Notes: generated from the sequence alone by a model not told the origin. A stretch of DNA of 64,000 nucleotides from Tetragonia tetragonoides (GCA_038025085.1 CM076154.1:17334001-17398000); one strand, 5' to 3'. Counted from the stretch's first letter, positions 21,273-34,460 are shown. Made by a program: numbers and translations.

Positions 21273-23956
21273 TGTAACACCCACGAATTTACAAAGAATT
21301 CCAGGGAACAATCGACGTCGTTGTCCGCGACTCGACACCGCCAAACCATCACAAACACAGGGGAATGCTACTGCAACATTTATCACTAAGGAGTAAATGC
21401 TAAGCAGAAAGGAAAGAGTAGGCATCAAAAGGAGCTTCTAAGGAACTAATTAATCCAAAACAGTTAATATCAGAGTTGTCTATATAGTGAGCTAAAACCA
21501 TTAAACCAAATTATTACAACTGGCCTTCAAGGGCAAAACCAAATCCAAATAAATAAATCATAATCAATTCTCACGATCTAATCCAACAGAAATAGTTCTA
21601 TCAAACTGACGCCAACTCTAACTTTCCAAGCTGTACGTCCACAATCAATCTAAACCTGCACTTTGGTTTCCGTGACGGAAACAAAAATACAGAAGAAAAG
21701 AAAAGAAACAAAAGAGAAACAAAAATCAGATAAACTGAATAAACGTCATCTGTACCCAGTAAAAACATTTCGCAAACCTTACCTGAGGTTTTAGAAGAAT
21801 CATTGAAATTCATTTGCATACGCACATAAACAGATAATCAAGCATACGCATAACGACATTCTTTTATACACAATTCTTGTATAGTGATCATACGAAATAC
21901 GATACAGACAATCCGTCTTGATTAGAGAGATGTAAGAGAGCTTATAAAACAGCGATTACCCATACTGTTTATCGAAGATACAATCACGCCATGGACTTAA
22001 TGACTCTAGTGTGCGCACTACCTCTAGTACAATTACACGAGCCTAGAGGACTTAATAAATGGGGATGATCCGTCCCAAACACACTGCGAGGTGTCCATAA
22101 GTAACATGGGAATCACTCATCCCTTGAACTACACCATTAGGTGCAATCCCGATAGCTCGACTACTCCTAGGGATCCATTAGGAGTCTTACTCTCATTTAA
22201 TTCAATTCACATAATTTGCATTGGTTGACATAAGTGGTACTACGAGACCACAACTTACTAATTCATTTCATGCTCTAGACAATGAATAGTAATTAACGAC
22301 GATAATGATAATTCAATACGATGAGAATTAAACATGCTTTAATTCAATAACGACGATAATTCAATAATGAAGACAAGTAATGTCTAGCCAAATTTCGGTA
22401 GCACTTCGGCAGGGTACCACAATATCCAAAAATTCACAATCATCCAAAGACATTCATTCAATAATAGATAGGTGCTCACTAGCACTCAATAATACCCATA
22501 CCAATTAGCACTTATTTAATAGCATAATAATACTAATAATTCACCATTCAACAATTGTCCAATAATCATCATATGGACTAATTAATTCCCAAAACATGAT
22601 AACATCGACATGCTAATTATAAATCATATTTACAACAGTGAATCATGCTTAATAACTTCATAATAATGATGATATAATTTAATCATGCTTTGCATATTAA
22701 ATTCACAACAAATTCCTAATTAGCACATAACACATCAAAATAGTTTTGATGGGGCTTTGGAAGAAGGTAGGCATGAGCGCTTACCACTAATACGCTACCA
22801 ACAGTAAGTATTCTCCAACCAATCGACGATAATCACGCTTGCTCGTTAGGTCCTAATTAAAACAATTACCGGATCAGTATTTATTAAATACGAAATACAA
22901 AAGGTAAAGAAATCTAAGTCTGATATTTTTATTAAATTCCTTGATTTATTCCAACCAATCGAGGATTTTGAAAATCCTAATTCGGGTTCCGAACTAGTAC
23001 AGAAAAATAAAAATATTAAATCGAAATTACTGAAAATCGAATTAATAATTAAGAAAAATACAAAAACGAAACTCTAACTTCAACACTAGGTCTAGGTCAC
23101 GGGTACCCATGCATGGGACCCATAACCCGACCCATCACCACCACCACCACCCACTGGCCACCATGGCCGGTGGTGGTGGTCGCCTGAGCGTCGGCGAAGA
23201 GAGGAGAGAGAAAATCGTTAAAAGGGAGAGAAGGAGAGTGCGAAGAAGAGAGAGAAGAAAAGAAAGAGAGAGAAGAAGAGTGGCTTGGTCGGCGACCATG
23301 GGTCATCACCGGCGACCACCCAGGCATGGCCTGGTGGTGCCGTGATGGCTCACGGTGGCGCGACAACCAGAACAGGGGAGGGGGACCAAAACAGAGCAAG
23401 GGGGAGAGAGAAAGAGAAAACGCGAGGAAGAGGAGGAGAGAGAGAATACCCGCGGGAGAGGGCTGGGCGCCGGTGGTCGGCGATGGCAAAGGAGTTCGCC
23501 GGTGGAGAGAGAGAGAGAACTCAGTGAGAGAGAGAGAGAGAGAAAGAGAGAGTGGACGGTGAGAGAGAGAAGAGAGTTTGAGGGTTTTGGCTCAGTTTGC
23601 AAAATTGATCAACTGTCTCACCTTATTCCTTATATAGGCCTTCAGTCAACCCAAGTCAAAGACTACTAGGTTGAGAAATTAATTTAATAATTTTTCTGAA
23701 TTAAAAAGCTAATTAAAACTAATTAAAATTAATTAAAACTATATGAATAATTATTATTCATATATAAAATATTTTAATTCAACTCCTGAAAATAAATAAA
23801 TATAAATTGTGAAAGTCCCATAATAATAATTAATATTATTATGGCTTTAATTGAATAAATTGAATCCTCAAATGAATATACAATTTAATCTCCGAAACTA
23901 TTTATAAATCATTTATAAATCGATATAATAATTATAGAAAATATTGGGGTATCACA
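21273..23956 (-). repeat. 3' LTR of the chromovirus
   Basis: The left end is TGTAACACCC and the right end GGTATCACA on the plus strand, so the minus-strand LTR begins TGTGATACCCC, as usual for Tekay/Del. The TATA box on the minus strand is at 23627-23639. Downstream of it is a CT-rich (GA on plus) tract at about 23170-23580. Most of the LTR is R-U5. Confidence 0.95.
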
Positions 23957-23972
23957 TTCTACCCTCCTTAAA
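23957..23972 (-). promoter_or_regulatory. Polypurine tract next to the 3' LTR
   Basis: The minus strand reads AAGGAGGGTAGAA directly before the LTR. The tract plus the following ~25 bp is duplicated at 24186-24226, 231 bp further inside the element. Confidence 0.75.
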
Positions 23973-24222
23973 AGAAGTTTCGTCCCGAAACTTGAGACAT
24001 GAAGTAATCACTTCCCAAAACAAAACGAGTTTACCCATGCGAAGGTATAAAACAATTTCTAGGACACAAACATATGCAAGATGAGCAAGTACGATCTTGA
24101 TTCTAAGTTGAGTAACGTGCACCATGCAATGCTTGAACATGCAATTCGTGCAAAGCGATAAACAAAACGAAATTTCAAGGCGTGACATTCTACCCTCCTT
24201 AAAAGGAGTTTCGTCCCGAAAC

Positions 24223-27200
24223 TCAAGTGGGACTAGTACCTTCTAGGAAGAGGTCTGGATATTTCTCGCGCATCATGGCTTCAGCTTCCCATGTTGCTTC
24301 CTCTTGACCTTGTCGAGACCAAACGACTTTGACGATAGGAATAGTCTTTGTTCGAGTTGAACGCTCTTTGCGGTCCACTATCTTGATAGGAGGCTCTTCA
24401 TAAGTCAAACTTTCATCGAGATCGATCGGTTCAGGTTGAACGACATGAGTTGGATCAATGTACGTATCGCTTCACAGGCAAAGCTAGTCGATAAGCAACC
24501 TCACCAATCCTTTCCAGGATCTCGTAAGGACCAATGTAACGAGGACTCAGTTTCCCCTTACGACCAAAACGCATGACACCTTTGGTAGGAGATACTCGCA
24601 AAAGTACCTTGCTTCCCACCTCAAACTCTTCAGGTCTACGACCTCTATCAGCGTACGATTTCTGGCGATCTTGAGCACTACGCATCTTCTCTTGAATAAC
24701 TTTGACCACATCGATGGTCTGCTGGATCATTTCAGGACCCAAAACTGCAGTTTCACTAATATCGTTCCAACAAACAGGCGATCTACACTTCCTACCATAC
24801 AATGCTTCATAAGGCGCTCGATCAATGCTTGAATGATAACTATTATTGTAAGAAAACTCGATCAACGGAATATGTGTATCCCATGAGCCTTGATACTCGA
24901 GAGCACACGCTCGTAACATATCCTCCAATGTTTGAATCGTTCTTTCCGTCTGACCATCGGTCGCAGGATGAAAAGCAGTACTAAACTTCAATTTGCTTCC
25001 AAAAGCCTCTTGCAATTTCTGCCAAAAGTGTGATAGAAACCTCGAGTCCCTATCTGAAACGATATCTTCTGGAACACCATGAAGTCTCATGACTTCCTTG
25101 ACGTAAGCATCCGCTAGCTTCTCCATTTTCCAAGTGTCATTCATTGGGATGAATCTCGCAACTTTCGTCAAACGATCTACAACGACCCAAATGGCGTTGT
25201 TCTTCTTCTGTGTCAATGGTAAACCCATGACAAAGTCCATTGAAATTGAATTCCATTTCCACGTAGGAACTTCAAGCGATTGTACCATTCCACTAGGTCT
25301 CTTGTGTTCAATCTTGACCTTCTGGCACGTTATGCACTTAGCAACGAACTCCGCGACATCTTGCTTCATACCTCTCCACCAAAACATTTGGCGAAGATTT
25401 TTGTAAAGCTTGTCTCCACCAGGATGTACAGAATAAGGTGTATTGTGAGCTTCACCCAGAATCTGACTCTTAATCTCTGGGTCATTCGGCACACAGACAC
25501 GAACACGGAATCTCATGACACCGTCTTAACCAATAGAAAAGTCCTCAGATCTACCCTCATCCTTGTGGTGTAGAAGCCGTTGAAGATCTTCATCTGAACC
25601 TTGTTTACCCTTGATCTCGTCGAGTAAGGTTGGTCGAACTGACATATGCGCTAAGGTACATTGAATGTCACCTTTCAGCACAATCTCCACGTCTAGACTT
25701 TGCAGGTCACGAATGATCTCTTTCGGAAGTACTAAAGCAGTGTTCAACGAATGACGAGTATTTCTACTCAAAGCGTCAGCTACCACGTTAGCTTTCCCTT
25801 CGTGATACTGAATATCGATGTCGTACTCCGTCAACAACTCTAGCCATCTTCTTTTTCGCATATTCAATTCCTTTTGCGTGAATATGTACTTGAGACTCTT
25901 GTGGTCCGTGAACATCTTGACAGCAGAACCATAAAGATAATGTCTCCAAATCTTCAGAGCAAATACGATAGCAGCGAGCTCTAAATCGTGAGTAGGGTAG
26001 TTTATCCTCGTGCTTCTTCAGTTGTCTTGAGGCATAAGCCACTACCTTACCATGTTGCATCAAAACACAACCTAAGTCATGCTTAGACGCGTCACTATAG
26101 ACTTCATACCGTTCAGTTCCCGATGTCAAAGTCAAAATCGGCGCGCTCGTAAGACGTTTCTTCAACTCTTGAAAAGCAGCTTCACACTTTTCAGACCATA
26201 CAAACTTCGTCGTCTTCTTTATCAAGTTTGTCATAGGCTGCGCTATCTTGGAAAATCCTTCCACAAACCTACGATAGTATACAGCTAACCCAAGAAAACT
26301 TCTAACCTCGATCACGCTCTTCGGTGCGGACCAGTCCATAACAGCTCTAGTCTTTTCCGGGTCAACAGCAACTCCACTCTTAGACACCACGTGTCCTAAG
26401 AAAGAAACATTTTCTAACCAAAATTCGCACTTCGACAACTTAGCGTAAAGTTGATGTCGTCGTAGAATCTCCAAAATGGTACGCAAATGTTGCTCATGCT
26501 CAGCAGCGTTCTTCGAGTAGACTAAAATATCATCAATAAAGACAACTACGAACTGATCGAGATAAGGCTGGAACGTACCGTTCATCAAATCCATAAACTT
26601 CGTAGGTGCGTTCGTCAACCCAAAAGGCATAACTGTGAACTCATAATGTCCATACCTCGTCCTGAACGCGGTCTTTGGAATGTCAGGCTCAGAAATCCTA
26701 AGTTGATGGTATCCCGAACGTAAGTCGATCTTTGAGAAGACAGTCGCTCCACGCAGTTGGTCGAATAGGTCGTCAATCCTCGGCAGTGGATAACGATTCT
26801 TGATGGTAATCTTGTTCAACTCGCGGTACTCTATGCACAGTCTCATACTACCATCCTTCTTACGTACGAACAGAACAGGTGCACCACAAGGCGATACACT
26901 AGGACGTATGTATCCCTTGTCCAATAGTACCTCTAGTTGCGTCTTCAGTTCCTTCATCTCTGCAGGAGCCATACGATACGGAGCTTTCGAGATCGGAGCA
27001 GAACCTGGAGCTAAGTCGTTCGTAAAGTCAATAATGCGTTGCGGAGGCATTCCGGGAATCTCGTCTGAAAAGACGTCAGCGTACTCCAAAACAACTGGGA
27101 TAGGTTTCGAAACTTCAGCTTCTCGGCTTGTATCCACTACATGACATAGGTAAATTTCTTCACCCTTAGTCGTGCATTCTTTCGTTTTCATGGTCGCCAC

Positions 27201-27649
27201 TACCTTCAACTTTGGCTTGACCACGACTCCTTTGTAGGTAATCCTCCTACCATGCGGTCCACGTAACGACACACGTTGTTCGTAACATGCTAACTTAGCC
27301 CTATACCTGGCTAACCAATCCATTCCCAAAATCACGTCGAAATCCTTCAAGTCCATCTGAATCAAATCCGTAGGCAAATCGGAACCAGCTATTCTAATCG
27401 GACACTTTTCATACAACGCTTTACAATTTACAATCGTGCCACATGGCATCCTCATGTTCGCACTATACACAGAACTAGGCTCTAAACCTATCTTAGATGC
27501 AAAGCTCTTAGAAAGAACAGAATGTGTTGCACCACTATCAAACAAAACAAAAGCAAGTTGAGAGTTAACGAGAAAAGTACCAGCGATCACATTCGGGTTC
27601 GCCTCAGCTTCATTGCGGATGATCACATAAACTCTTCCATTTACCCCTC

Positions 27650-27722
<73 letters not shown>

Positions 27723-28841
27723 CTGCACGGGGTTGGCAGGTGCGGGAAGTAGTGTCTGATTGTTCGCAGCAGGAGCAGCAGCATTGCTGCCGTTGTTGTT
27801 GTTGTAACCCCCATTTCCACGGTAGTTACCACCATTTCCGCGATTACCATTTCCATTTCCATTTCCACCACGATTGAAGTTATTATCGCGGTTCTGACCA
27901 TTGCCGTTCCTTCCACGATTCTAGCATTCAGAAGCTTTGTGACCAGTCTTGTTGCACTCGTAGCATTGAAGCACATCGCCACGACAGTTCTTGCCAGGAT
28001 GCGTCTTGTTGCAGCGACTACAAGGCGTATTCCTCCTAGCTAAGATCGTAGCTCTATGGTTGTTCGAGTCACGATTCCTGTTCTCGTTGTGGTTCTAACC
28101 ACCTTGATTGTTGTGATTGCCATTGTTCGGCCTTGGCCTCTTATCTGCGCCACTTCACTGGGAAGAACTCCCTTCGTCACATTTATGCTTTCCGAGCAAC
28201 GAATCACGACGATCCACAACACGCTCTTGGTTCAAGGCTTTCTCGTAAGAACCTTGGAACGTCAGCGAGTTTCCCATCACAAAACGCTGAATATCCCATT
28301 TCAAACCATCTTCGAACCTCTCGACACGTTCATCTTCGGTCGTCACCAAGTTAGGTGCAAAAGCAGCAAGCTCATTGAACTTGGTTGCGTACTCAGCCAC
28401 AGACAGCTTTCCTTGATATATATTCTCGAATTCCCGTTGCTTCTGGCGACGGACAGCTCTAGGATAAAACCTTTCACGAATAGCCTCTTTGAACTTGGTC
28501 CACCCGAAATCCTCGGTAGCAAGTAGCTCAGTTCCCACATCGCTCCACCACTTATTAGCCTCACCCTTCAGGTAGTACGTGGCGGTGTTGACCTTTGTGT
28601 TGTGGGGCCTACTAATCGCCCTAAACAGCTTTTCGAACTCAATAATCCAGTTCTCAAGCTTGGTGGGCTCGGAGCCACCCTCAAACGTTGGAGGTTTGAG
28701 TGCATCGAAATCCCTAAAGTTGCGCGTCTCAGGGTTCTGCGCATTGCGGTCTTGCTCTTGGTGCTCTAATTGGCGCGTGATATGCTCCACAACATTGGTA
28801 AGACCTACATCTAGTCTCGCGAGTCGGTCTTGAGTTGCCAT
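24223..28841 (-). pseudogene. Gag-pol polyprotein of the chromovirus
   Basis: One frame starts at ATG 28841 (MATQDRLARLD). Gag is followed by two knuckles (CSRCNKTHPGKNC and CYECNKTGHKASEC), a poly-Asn stretch, protease ([12 protein letters not shown]), RT ([12 protein letters not shown], the usual DD pair), RNase H ([14 protein letters not shown]), integrase (zinc finger, then D, D, E in SMDFVMGLP, SDRDSRF and DGQTERTIQ) and a C-terminal chromodomain (VWSRQGQEEATWE). In-frame stops lie at 28155-28157, 28095-28097, 27921-27923 and 25526-25528. Frameshifts lie near 25990 (RNase H) and near 24460 (between integrase and chromodomain), the latter with a small deletion. The product would have been a single polyprotein. 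The chromodomain is thought to steer integration to heterochromatin. Confidence 0.92.
27649..27722. repeat. GTT/AAC microsatellite inside gag-pol
   Basis: About 24 uninterrupted GTT units in frame encode a run of Asn between nucleocapsid and protease. The coding frame is maintained across it. Confidence 0.95.
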
Positions 28842-29541
28842 TATAATAAATCTGAGACATACAAGAGCAATGGTTGATCACCATTTCAGCAAAGTTGGCA
28901 TGTTCGACCCAAATTGAGGTCTAATTGAGAGATATAGGTTATAATTGAAACCAATCTCTTGACATTTAGCAAATAGCATATAAGTTCCAATGATCGACCT
29001 TACATTGTAGGTCTAAGCAACATACTTGCTTTGAATGTTCTCAGTTCTCATGCATAATAGTTCGATATGCAATAACAAGGTAGACACATTAGTCTCACAC
29101 GATTGATAAGCAATAACATTCACATTTCACACATCGAGGCTCCATACTATTTTAGTAGGGCAATAAACAATGACATTTGATTGCATACAATACATGCTTA
29201 GCCTTTGGCTCACAATTGATATGATCATACTCAATGAAAATTTCGCCATAATTCCGACATGGATTTCCCATCATGTCTAGGCAATACGAGATAGCATTAC
29301 GAAGCTATGAGTCAACCATGCAATTATGTGATGAAACGATCATATAAAACAAATTCTCAACGATATCATATAATCAAATGAAGTAGTCTTGCAACGAGAC
29401 AAATTGCAAGTAAATAATAGTCAAAAATATTTGTTGCCTATGCAACTACACCAATCATAAAAATTTGACCACGCAGGGCCATCACAATAGTCTAAAAGTT
29501 CAATAAAACTCAAGTAAAACTACTAAATCAATCATCTAGTT
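28842..29541 (-). other. Chromovirus leader between extra ORF and gag
   Basis: AT-rich noncoding sequence of about 700 bp. No ORF or clear regulatory motif is seen. Confidence 0.6.
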
Positions 29542-30501
29542 CTACATGGCACTAGCACGCATCTTCTTGGCACTAGGGGATCCATCATGGTCGTCCTTCT
29601 TTCGAGGCTTGACCTCCTTGCAGGGCGTGTACGGATAGGCATAACCACTGAACTTCTGAGGCACGAAACGCTTCCAAAAACCGTCGGCGTGTTTGCGTTT
29701 CCTCATCCAGCAAGTCTCGCACATGTCCTTTGGCGCAGGAACTAGCACGCGGTTCACCTTCCACTCGAACTCGGACAGGCATAACTCAACTGCAACGGCT
29801 TTAAAGCAGAGACACCAGCTCGTGCCTTCACCATACTTCTTCTCGTGAAGATGACCACTCTTGGAGACTACGTTGTCGTACTTCTCCTTGAGTCCCATCC
29901 AAGGATGGATGTTAGGCAGACCAGCCAGCAGTAGCTCTACCCATAAGCCTTCATGTAGCCTCGTGCGGTTCTCGTACTGATAACGCTCAATCGTAGTAAA
30001 AGCACGTCGTATGTAGATACGTATATCCTCGAGCTCAGCATCAGTAGCAAAGAATGGTTCCACAGGAGGAGACCAATCCACAGCAGGAGTAGGTGCAACA
30101 GTAGGTGCAGCAGTAGGTGCAGCAGTAGGTGCAATGTTGTTGTCGCTCTACACACCAATATCCTCCAATTCCGGCATATCATCCTCCCCATCCGGTGCGG
30201 TATGCTCGGAGGGATCTTCATCTTCATCCACATATGCAGCGGGTGAGGCAACTGGAGCAGCAATAGGCGCGGGTACAAGCGCGGGGCATGCGGCTATTGG
30301 CGCGGGATGCGCGGCCTCGGCGCGCGCGACCATCACGGGCGCAGCGTGGTCTTGCGCGGGTCCGCGGCGTACGTTCGCGTCGTTTCCTGTCGATTCACTA
30401 TCCGATGAAGCAACATATGCAGCAAGTGGTGCACGATGGGCTAAGGCGCGTGCCCCTTGGTGTGCAGTCGTCATATTAGCGGTCTTTCTTGTCCTTACCA
30501 T
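29542..30501 (-). pseudogene. Extra ORF between primer site and gag
   Basis: A frame of 320 codons in the same direction as gag begins at ATG 30501, has one in-frame TAG at 30148-30150 and ends at 29542. The first ~110 residues are Ala/Pro-rich with an acidic segment (VDEDEDPSEHTAPDGEDD). The second half looks like a folded domain with spaced Cys and Trp (GTSWCLCFKAVAVELCLSEF, MCETCWMRKRKHADGFWKRF) and a basic tail. Tekay elements normally encode only gag-pol. I do not recognise the family and propose no function. Confidence 0.6.
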
Positions 30502-30680
30502 CTACAGGTAGACAATCAAACAATGAGAACATTATAAATCACAAGCAAAGTGATTTCAAATAATTCCTATCTTCTTGGACTACTACGCTCAACGGCTTTA
30601 ATTTTATTTTATTTTCCCCAACAGAATACTATTCTTTATTAATTCATTTATTAATCCTAAGCAACCTTTTTAAACCTAGG

Positions 30681-30692
30681 GCTCTGATACCA
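30681..30692 (-). promoter_or_regulatory. Primer-binding site, initiator tRNA-Met
   Basis: The minus strand reads TGGTATCAGAGC two bases after the 5' LTR, the classic complement of the plant initiator tRNA-Met 3' end. Confidence 0.95.
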
Positions 30693-30694
30693 TT

Positions 30695-33383
30695 TGTAAC
30701 ACCCCCGAATTTATAACGATTTCCAGGGAACTATCGACGTCGCTGTCCGCGACTCGACACTGCCGAACCGTCACAAACCCAGGTGAATGCTACTGCAACA
30801 TTTATCACTAAGGAGTAAATACTAAGCAGAAATAAAAGACTAGGCATCAAAAGGAGCTTCTAAGGAACTAATTAATCCAAAACAGTTAATATCAGAGTTG
30901 TCTATATAGTGAGCTAAAACCATTAAACCAAATTATTACAACTGGCCTTCAAGGGCAAAACCAAATCCAAATAAATAAATCATAATCAATTCCCACAATC
31001 TAATCCAACAGAAATAGTTCTATCAAACTGACACCAACTCTAACCTTCCAAGATGTACGTCCTCAATCAATCTAAACCTGCACTTTGGTTTCCGTGACGG
31101 AAACGAAAATACAGAAGAAAAGAAAAGAAACAAAAGAGAAACAAAAATCAGATAAACTGAATAAACGTCATCCGTACCCAGTAAAAACATTTCGCAAACC
31201 TTACCTGAGGTTTTAGAAGAATCATTGAAATTCATTTGCATACGCACATAAGCAGATAATCAAGCATACGCATAACGACATTCTTTTATACACAATTCTT
31301 GTATAGTGATCATACGAAATACGATACAGACATTCCGTCTTGATTAGAGAGATGTAAGAGAGCTTATAAAACAGCGATTACCCATACTATTTATCGAAGA
31401 TATAATCACGCCATGGACATAATGACTCTAGTGTGCACACTACCTCTAGTACAATTACACGAGCCTAAAGGACTTAATAACTGGGGAATGATCCATCCCA
31501 GACACACTGCGAGGTGCCCATAAGTAACTTGGGAATCACTCATCCCTTGAACTACACCATTAGGTGCAATCCCGATAGCTCGACTACTCCTAGGGATCCA
31601 TTAGGAGTCTTACTCTCATTTAATTCAATTCACATAATTTGCATTGGTTGACATAAGTGGTACTACGAGACCACGACTTACTAATTCATTTCATGCTCTA
31701 GACAATGAATAGTAATTAACCACGATAATGATAATTCAATACGATGAGAATTAAACATGCTTTAATTCAATAACGACGATAATTCAATAATGAAGACAAG
31801 TAATGTCTAGCCAAATTTCGGCAGCACTTCGGCAGGGTAACACGATATCCACAAATTCACAATCATCCAAAGACATTCATTCAATAATAGATAGGTGCTC
31901 ACTAGCACTCAATAATACCCATATCAATTAGCACTTATTTAATAGCATAATAATACTAATAATTCACCATTCAACAATTGTCCAATAATCATCATATGAA
32001 CTAATTAATTCCCAAAACATGATAACATCGACATGCTCATTATAAATCATATATACAGCAGTGAATCATGCTTAATAACTTCATAATAATGACGATATAA
32101 TTTAATCTTGCTTTGCATATTAAATTCACAACAAATTCCCAATTAGCACATAACACATCAAAATAGTTTTCATGGGGCTTTGGCAGAAGGTAGGCATGAG
32201 AGCATACCACTAATACGCTACCAACAGTAAGTATGCTCCAACCAATCGACGATAATCACGCTTTCTCGTTAGGTCCTAATTAAAACAATTACCGAATCAG
32301 TACTTATTAAATGCAAAAATAGAAACAGTAACGAAATCTCAGTCTGATATTTTTTTTTAATTTCTTGATTTATTCCAACCAATCTAGGCTTTTGAAAATC
32401 CGAATTCAGGTTCAGGACGAGTACAGAAAAATAAAAACATTAAATCAAAATTAATGAAAATCGAATTAATAATTACGAAAAATACAAAAACGAAACCCTA
32501 ACTTCACAACTAGGTCTAGGTCACGGGTACCCATGCATGGGACCCATAACCCGACCCATCACCACCACCACCACCCACTGGCCACCATGGCCGGTGGTGG
32601 TGGTCGCCGGATCATCGGCGAAGAGAGGAGAGAGAAAATCGCGAAAAGGGAGAGAAGGAGAGTGCGAAGAAGAGAGAGAAGAAAAGAAAGAGAGAGAAGA
32701 AGAGCGGCTTGGTCGGCGACCATGGGTCATCACCGGCGACCACCCAGGCATGGCCTGGTGGCTCCGTGATGGCTCACCGTGGCGCGACAGCTAGAACAGG
32801 GGAGGGGGACCAAAACAGAGCAAGGGGGAGAGAGAAAGAGAAAACGCGAGGAAGAGGAGGAGAGAGAGAATACCGGCGGGAGAGGGCTGGGCGCCGGTGG
32901 TCGGCGATGGCAGAGGAGGTCGCCGGTGGAGAGAGAGAGAGAGAGAGAGAACTCGGGTGAGAGAGAGAGAAAGAGAGAGTGGACGGTGAGAGAGAGAAGA
33001 GAGTTTGAGGGTTTTGGCTCAGTTTGCAAAACTGATCAACTGTCTCACCTTATTCCTTATATAGGCCCTCAGTCAACCCAAGTCAAAGACTACTGGGTTT
33101 AGGAATTAATTTAATAATTTTTCTGAATTAAAAGGCTAATTAAAACTATTTAAAACTAATTAAAACCATATGAATAATTCTTATTCATATATAAAATATT
33201 TTAATTAAACTCCTCAAAATAAATAAATATAAATTATGAAAGTCCCATAATAATAGTTAATATTATTATGGCTTTAATTGAATAAATTGAATCCTAAAAT
33301 AAATATACAATTTAATCTCCGAAACTATTTATAAATCTTTTATAAATCGATATAATAATTATAGAAAATATTGGGGTATCACA
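30695..33383 (-). repeat. 5' LTR of the chromovirus
   Basis: This is the counterpart of 21273-23956. It is flanked on the right by the GGTTA duplication at 33384-33388. Confidence 0.95.
33055..33067 (-). promoter_or_regulatory. TATA box of the chromovirus promoter
   Basis: The minus strand reads GGCCTATATAAGG about 320 bp inside the 5' LTR. Transcription would run towards lower coordinates, placing the R region near 33030. Confidence 0.65.
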
Positions 33384-33388
33384 GGTTA

Positions 33389-33876
33389 TCAATGGCCAAG
33401 ATTTTCAGAGATGAGTAATGACAAGCCAATGGAACCAAGGTTTTCTTATGCAGATGCCAACAAAAGATATGTTGATGGCAAATATCATCGCGAGCAACAG
33501 ATAGAGGAGGATCATTCACTCTCCCTCGAAACTGGCAGTCAACTACATTGTAGGATACAGAAGCTCGTCCATGGAAATTCTGGTCTTTGTTTAATAGAGT
33601 TGATAAAGATATCAGACAGCTAGAAGGTGTTCAATTTGTTCACACTATTAGAAAAAGAAATTTTCTGATGCTGATGCCCTTGCAAAACAAGGGGTAGGGA
33701 GGGAGAGTAATTTGAAGCTGTGGATTTAATTCTCCTATTGTATTCAGTTGTATATATGGTGAAAGGTGTATTGAGGTGTAGAGGGTTCTAAAAGGGCCTC
33801 AGGACACATTGTATTGATGCTTTTTTGGCAATAAGTTGCCTTTTATAAAATTGATTTGCTGTTCAAAAAAAAAAAA
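33389..33876 (+). mobile_element. LINE 3' end with RNase H remnant
   Basis: A frameshifted RNase H C-terminus can be read (RQLEGVQFVHTIRKRNFSDA followed by DALAKQG), then an A-run at ~33865-33876. The chromovirus inserted just upstream, possibly into the same LINE. An ORF of 70 codons at 33411-33623 is the broken upstream part. Confidence 0.65.
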
Positions 33877-33882
33877 CTACAT

Positions 33883-34178
33883 TAAAAGGAGAATCTTAAG
33901 AAGAACAACGTTGATTGTAGGGCCTTGATTAGAGACATAAAAGAGGTGAAGATTAATCTCTGCCAAAAAGAGATCAACCAAGCTGCTGACGTGATGGTGA
34001 AGGAATTCCAAGGACAACCTTTGTGAATGGAACTTGACATATCATTAGGGACTTATATAAGTGCTATAGGGTTCATAATAGTGAGAAGTTAAGGTGTAAA
34101 CTGTGCCCTAGAAGATGTATGATTGACTCTGTTTAGTTTTTAGTTGAAGTTCTCATTTCTACCAAAAAAAAACAAAAA
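33883..34178 (+). mobile_element. Second LINE 3' end fragment
   Basis: The segment codes for CRALIRDIKEVKINLCQKEI and then NQAADVMVK, the typical end of a plant LINE RNase H domain. It finishes in A-rich sequence near 34165-34178. It follows the first fragment directly. Confidence 0.55.
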
Positions 34179-34307
34179 AAGAAAGAAAGCCCTAATTTTC
34201 CGTCAACACCTCAGAGCATTGCTATTGGTATGTTGTAGACGCTGGAGCAAAGAGGGTCAGTGAAAACCTACAGAAAAATAGCCACCTCAGAGCATTGTTA
34301 TAGGTAG

Positions 34308-34447
34308 TTTTCTTTTAGATAGCAAGGGCCCTGAAGTTAATGACCATGAAAACCACCAATGGTTCTGAGGGGACTCCAACCTAAAACCTTTGAAATAAAT
34401 CTCATATCATAGATCTTACCCGCTGAACTACCTCCTCCTGGTTAGCT
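34308..34447 (-). mobile_element. tRNA-derived SINE, apparently complete (140 bp)
   Basis: On the minus strand there is an A-box-like TAGTTCAGCGGGTAAG and a B-box-like GGTTGGAGTCCCC at the 5' half, and an A-rich AAAAGAAAA end. It is flanked by a 13-bp target duplication TTGYTATAGGTAG (34295-34307 and 34448-34460). A related spacer copy near 36120-36165 has the uninterrupted site. Confidence 0.75.
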
Positions 34448-34460
34448 TTGCTATAGGTAG

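Larger units (their letters stand above)
21273..33383 (-). mobile_element. Tekay/Del-type chromovirus, complete but mutated (12.1 kb)
   Basis: Two long LTRs (21273-23956 and 30695-33383), a 5-bp target duplication GGTTA at 21268-21272 and 33384-33388, a tRNA-iMet primer site, a polypurine tract and a gag-pol frame ending in a chromodomain are all present on the minus strand. The LTRs differ at scattered sites (a few percent by eye, denser at the inner end), so the insertion is not recent. Four in-frame stops and two frameshifts in gag-pol make this copy non-coding, although all domains remain. Confidence 0.95.

Noticed and set aside
23097..23669. Several overlapping ORFs on both strands in the GA-rich part of the chromovirus LTR (also 32521-33102)
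   Set aside because: They arise from GAGAGA and CACCAC low-complexity sequence within an LTR and are present in both LTRs. No domain was seen.
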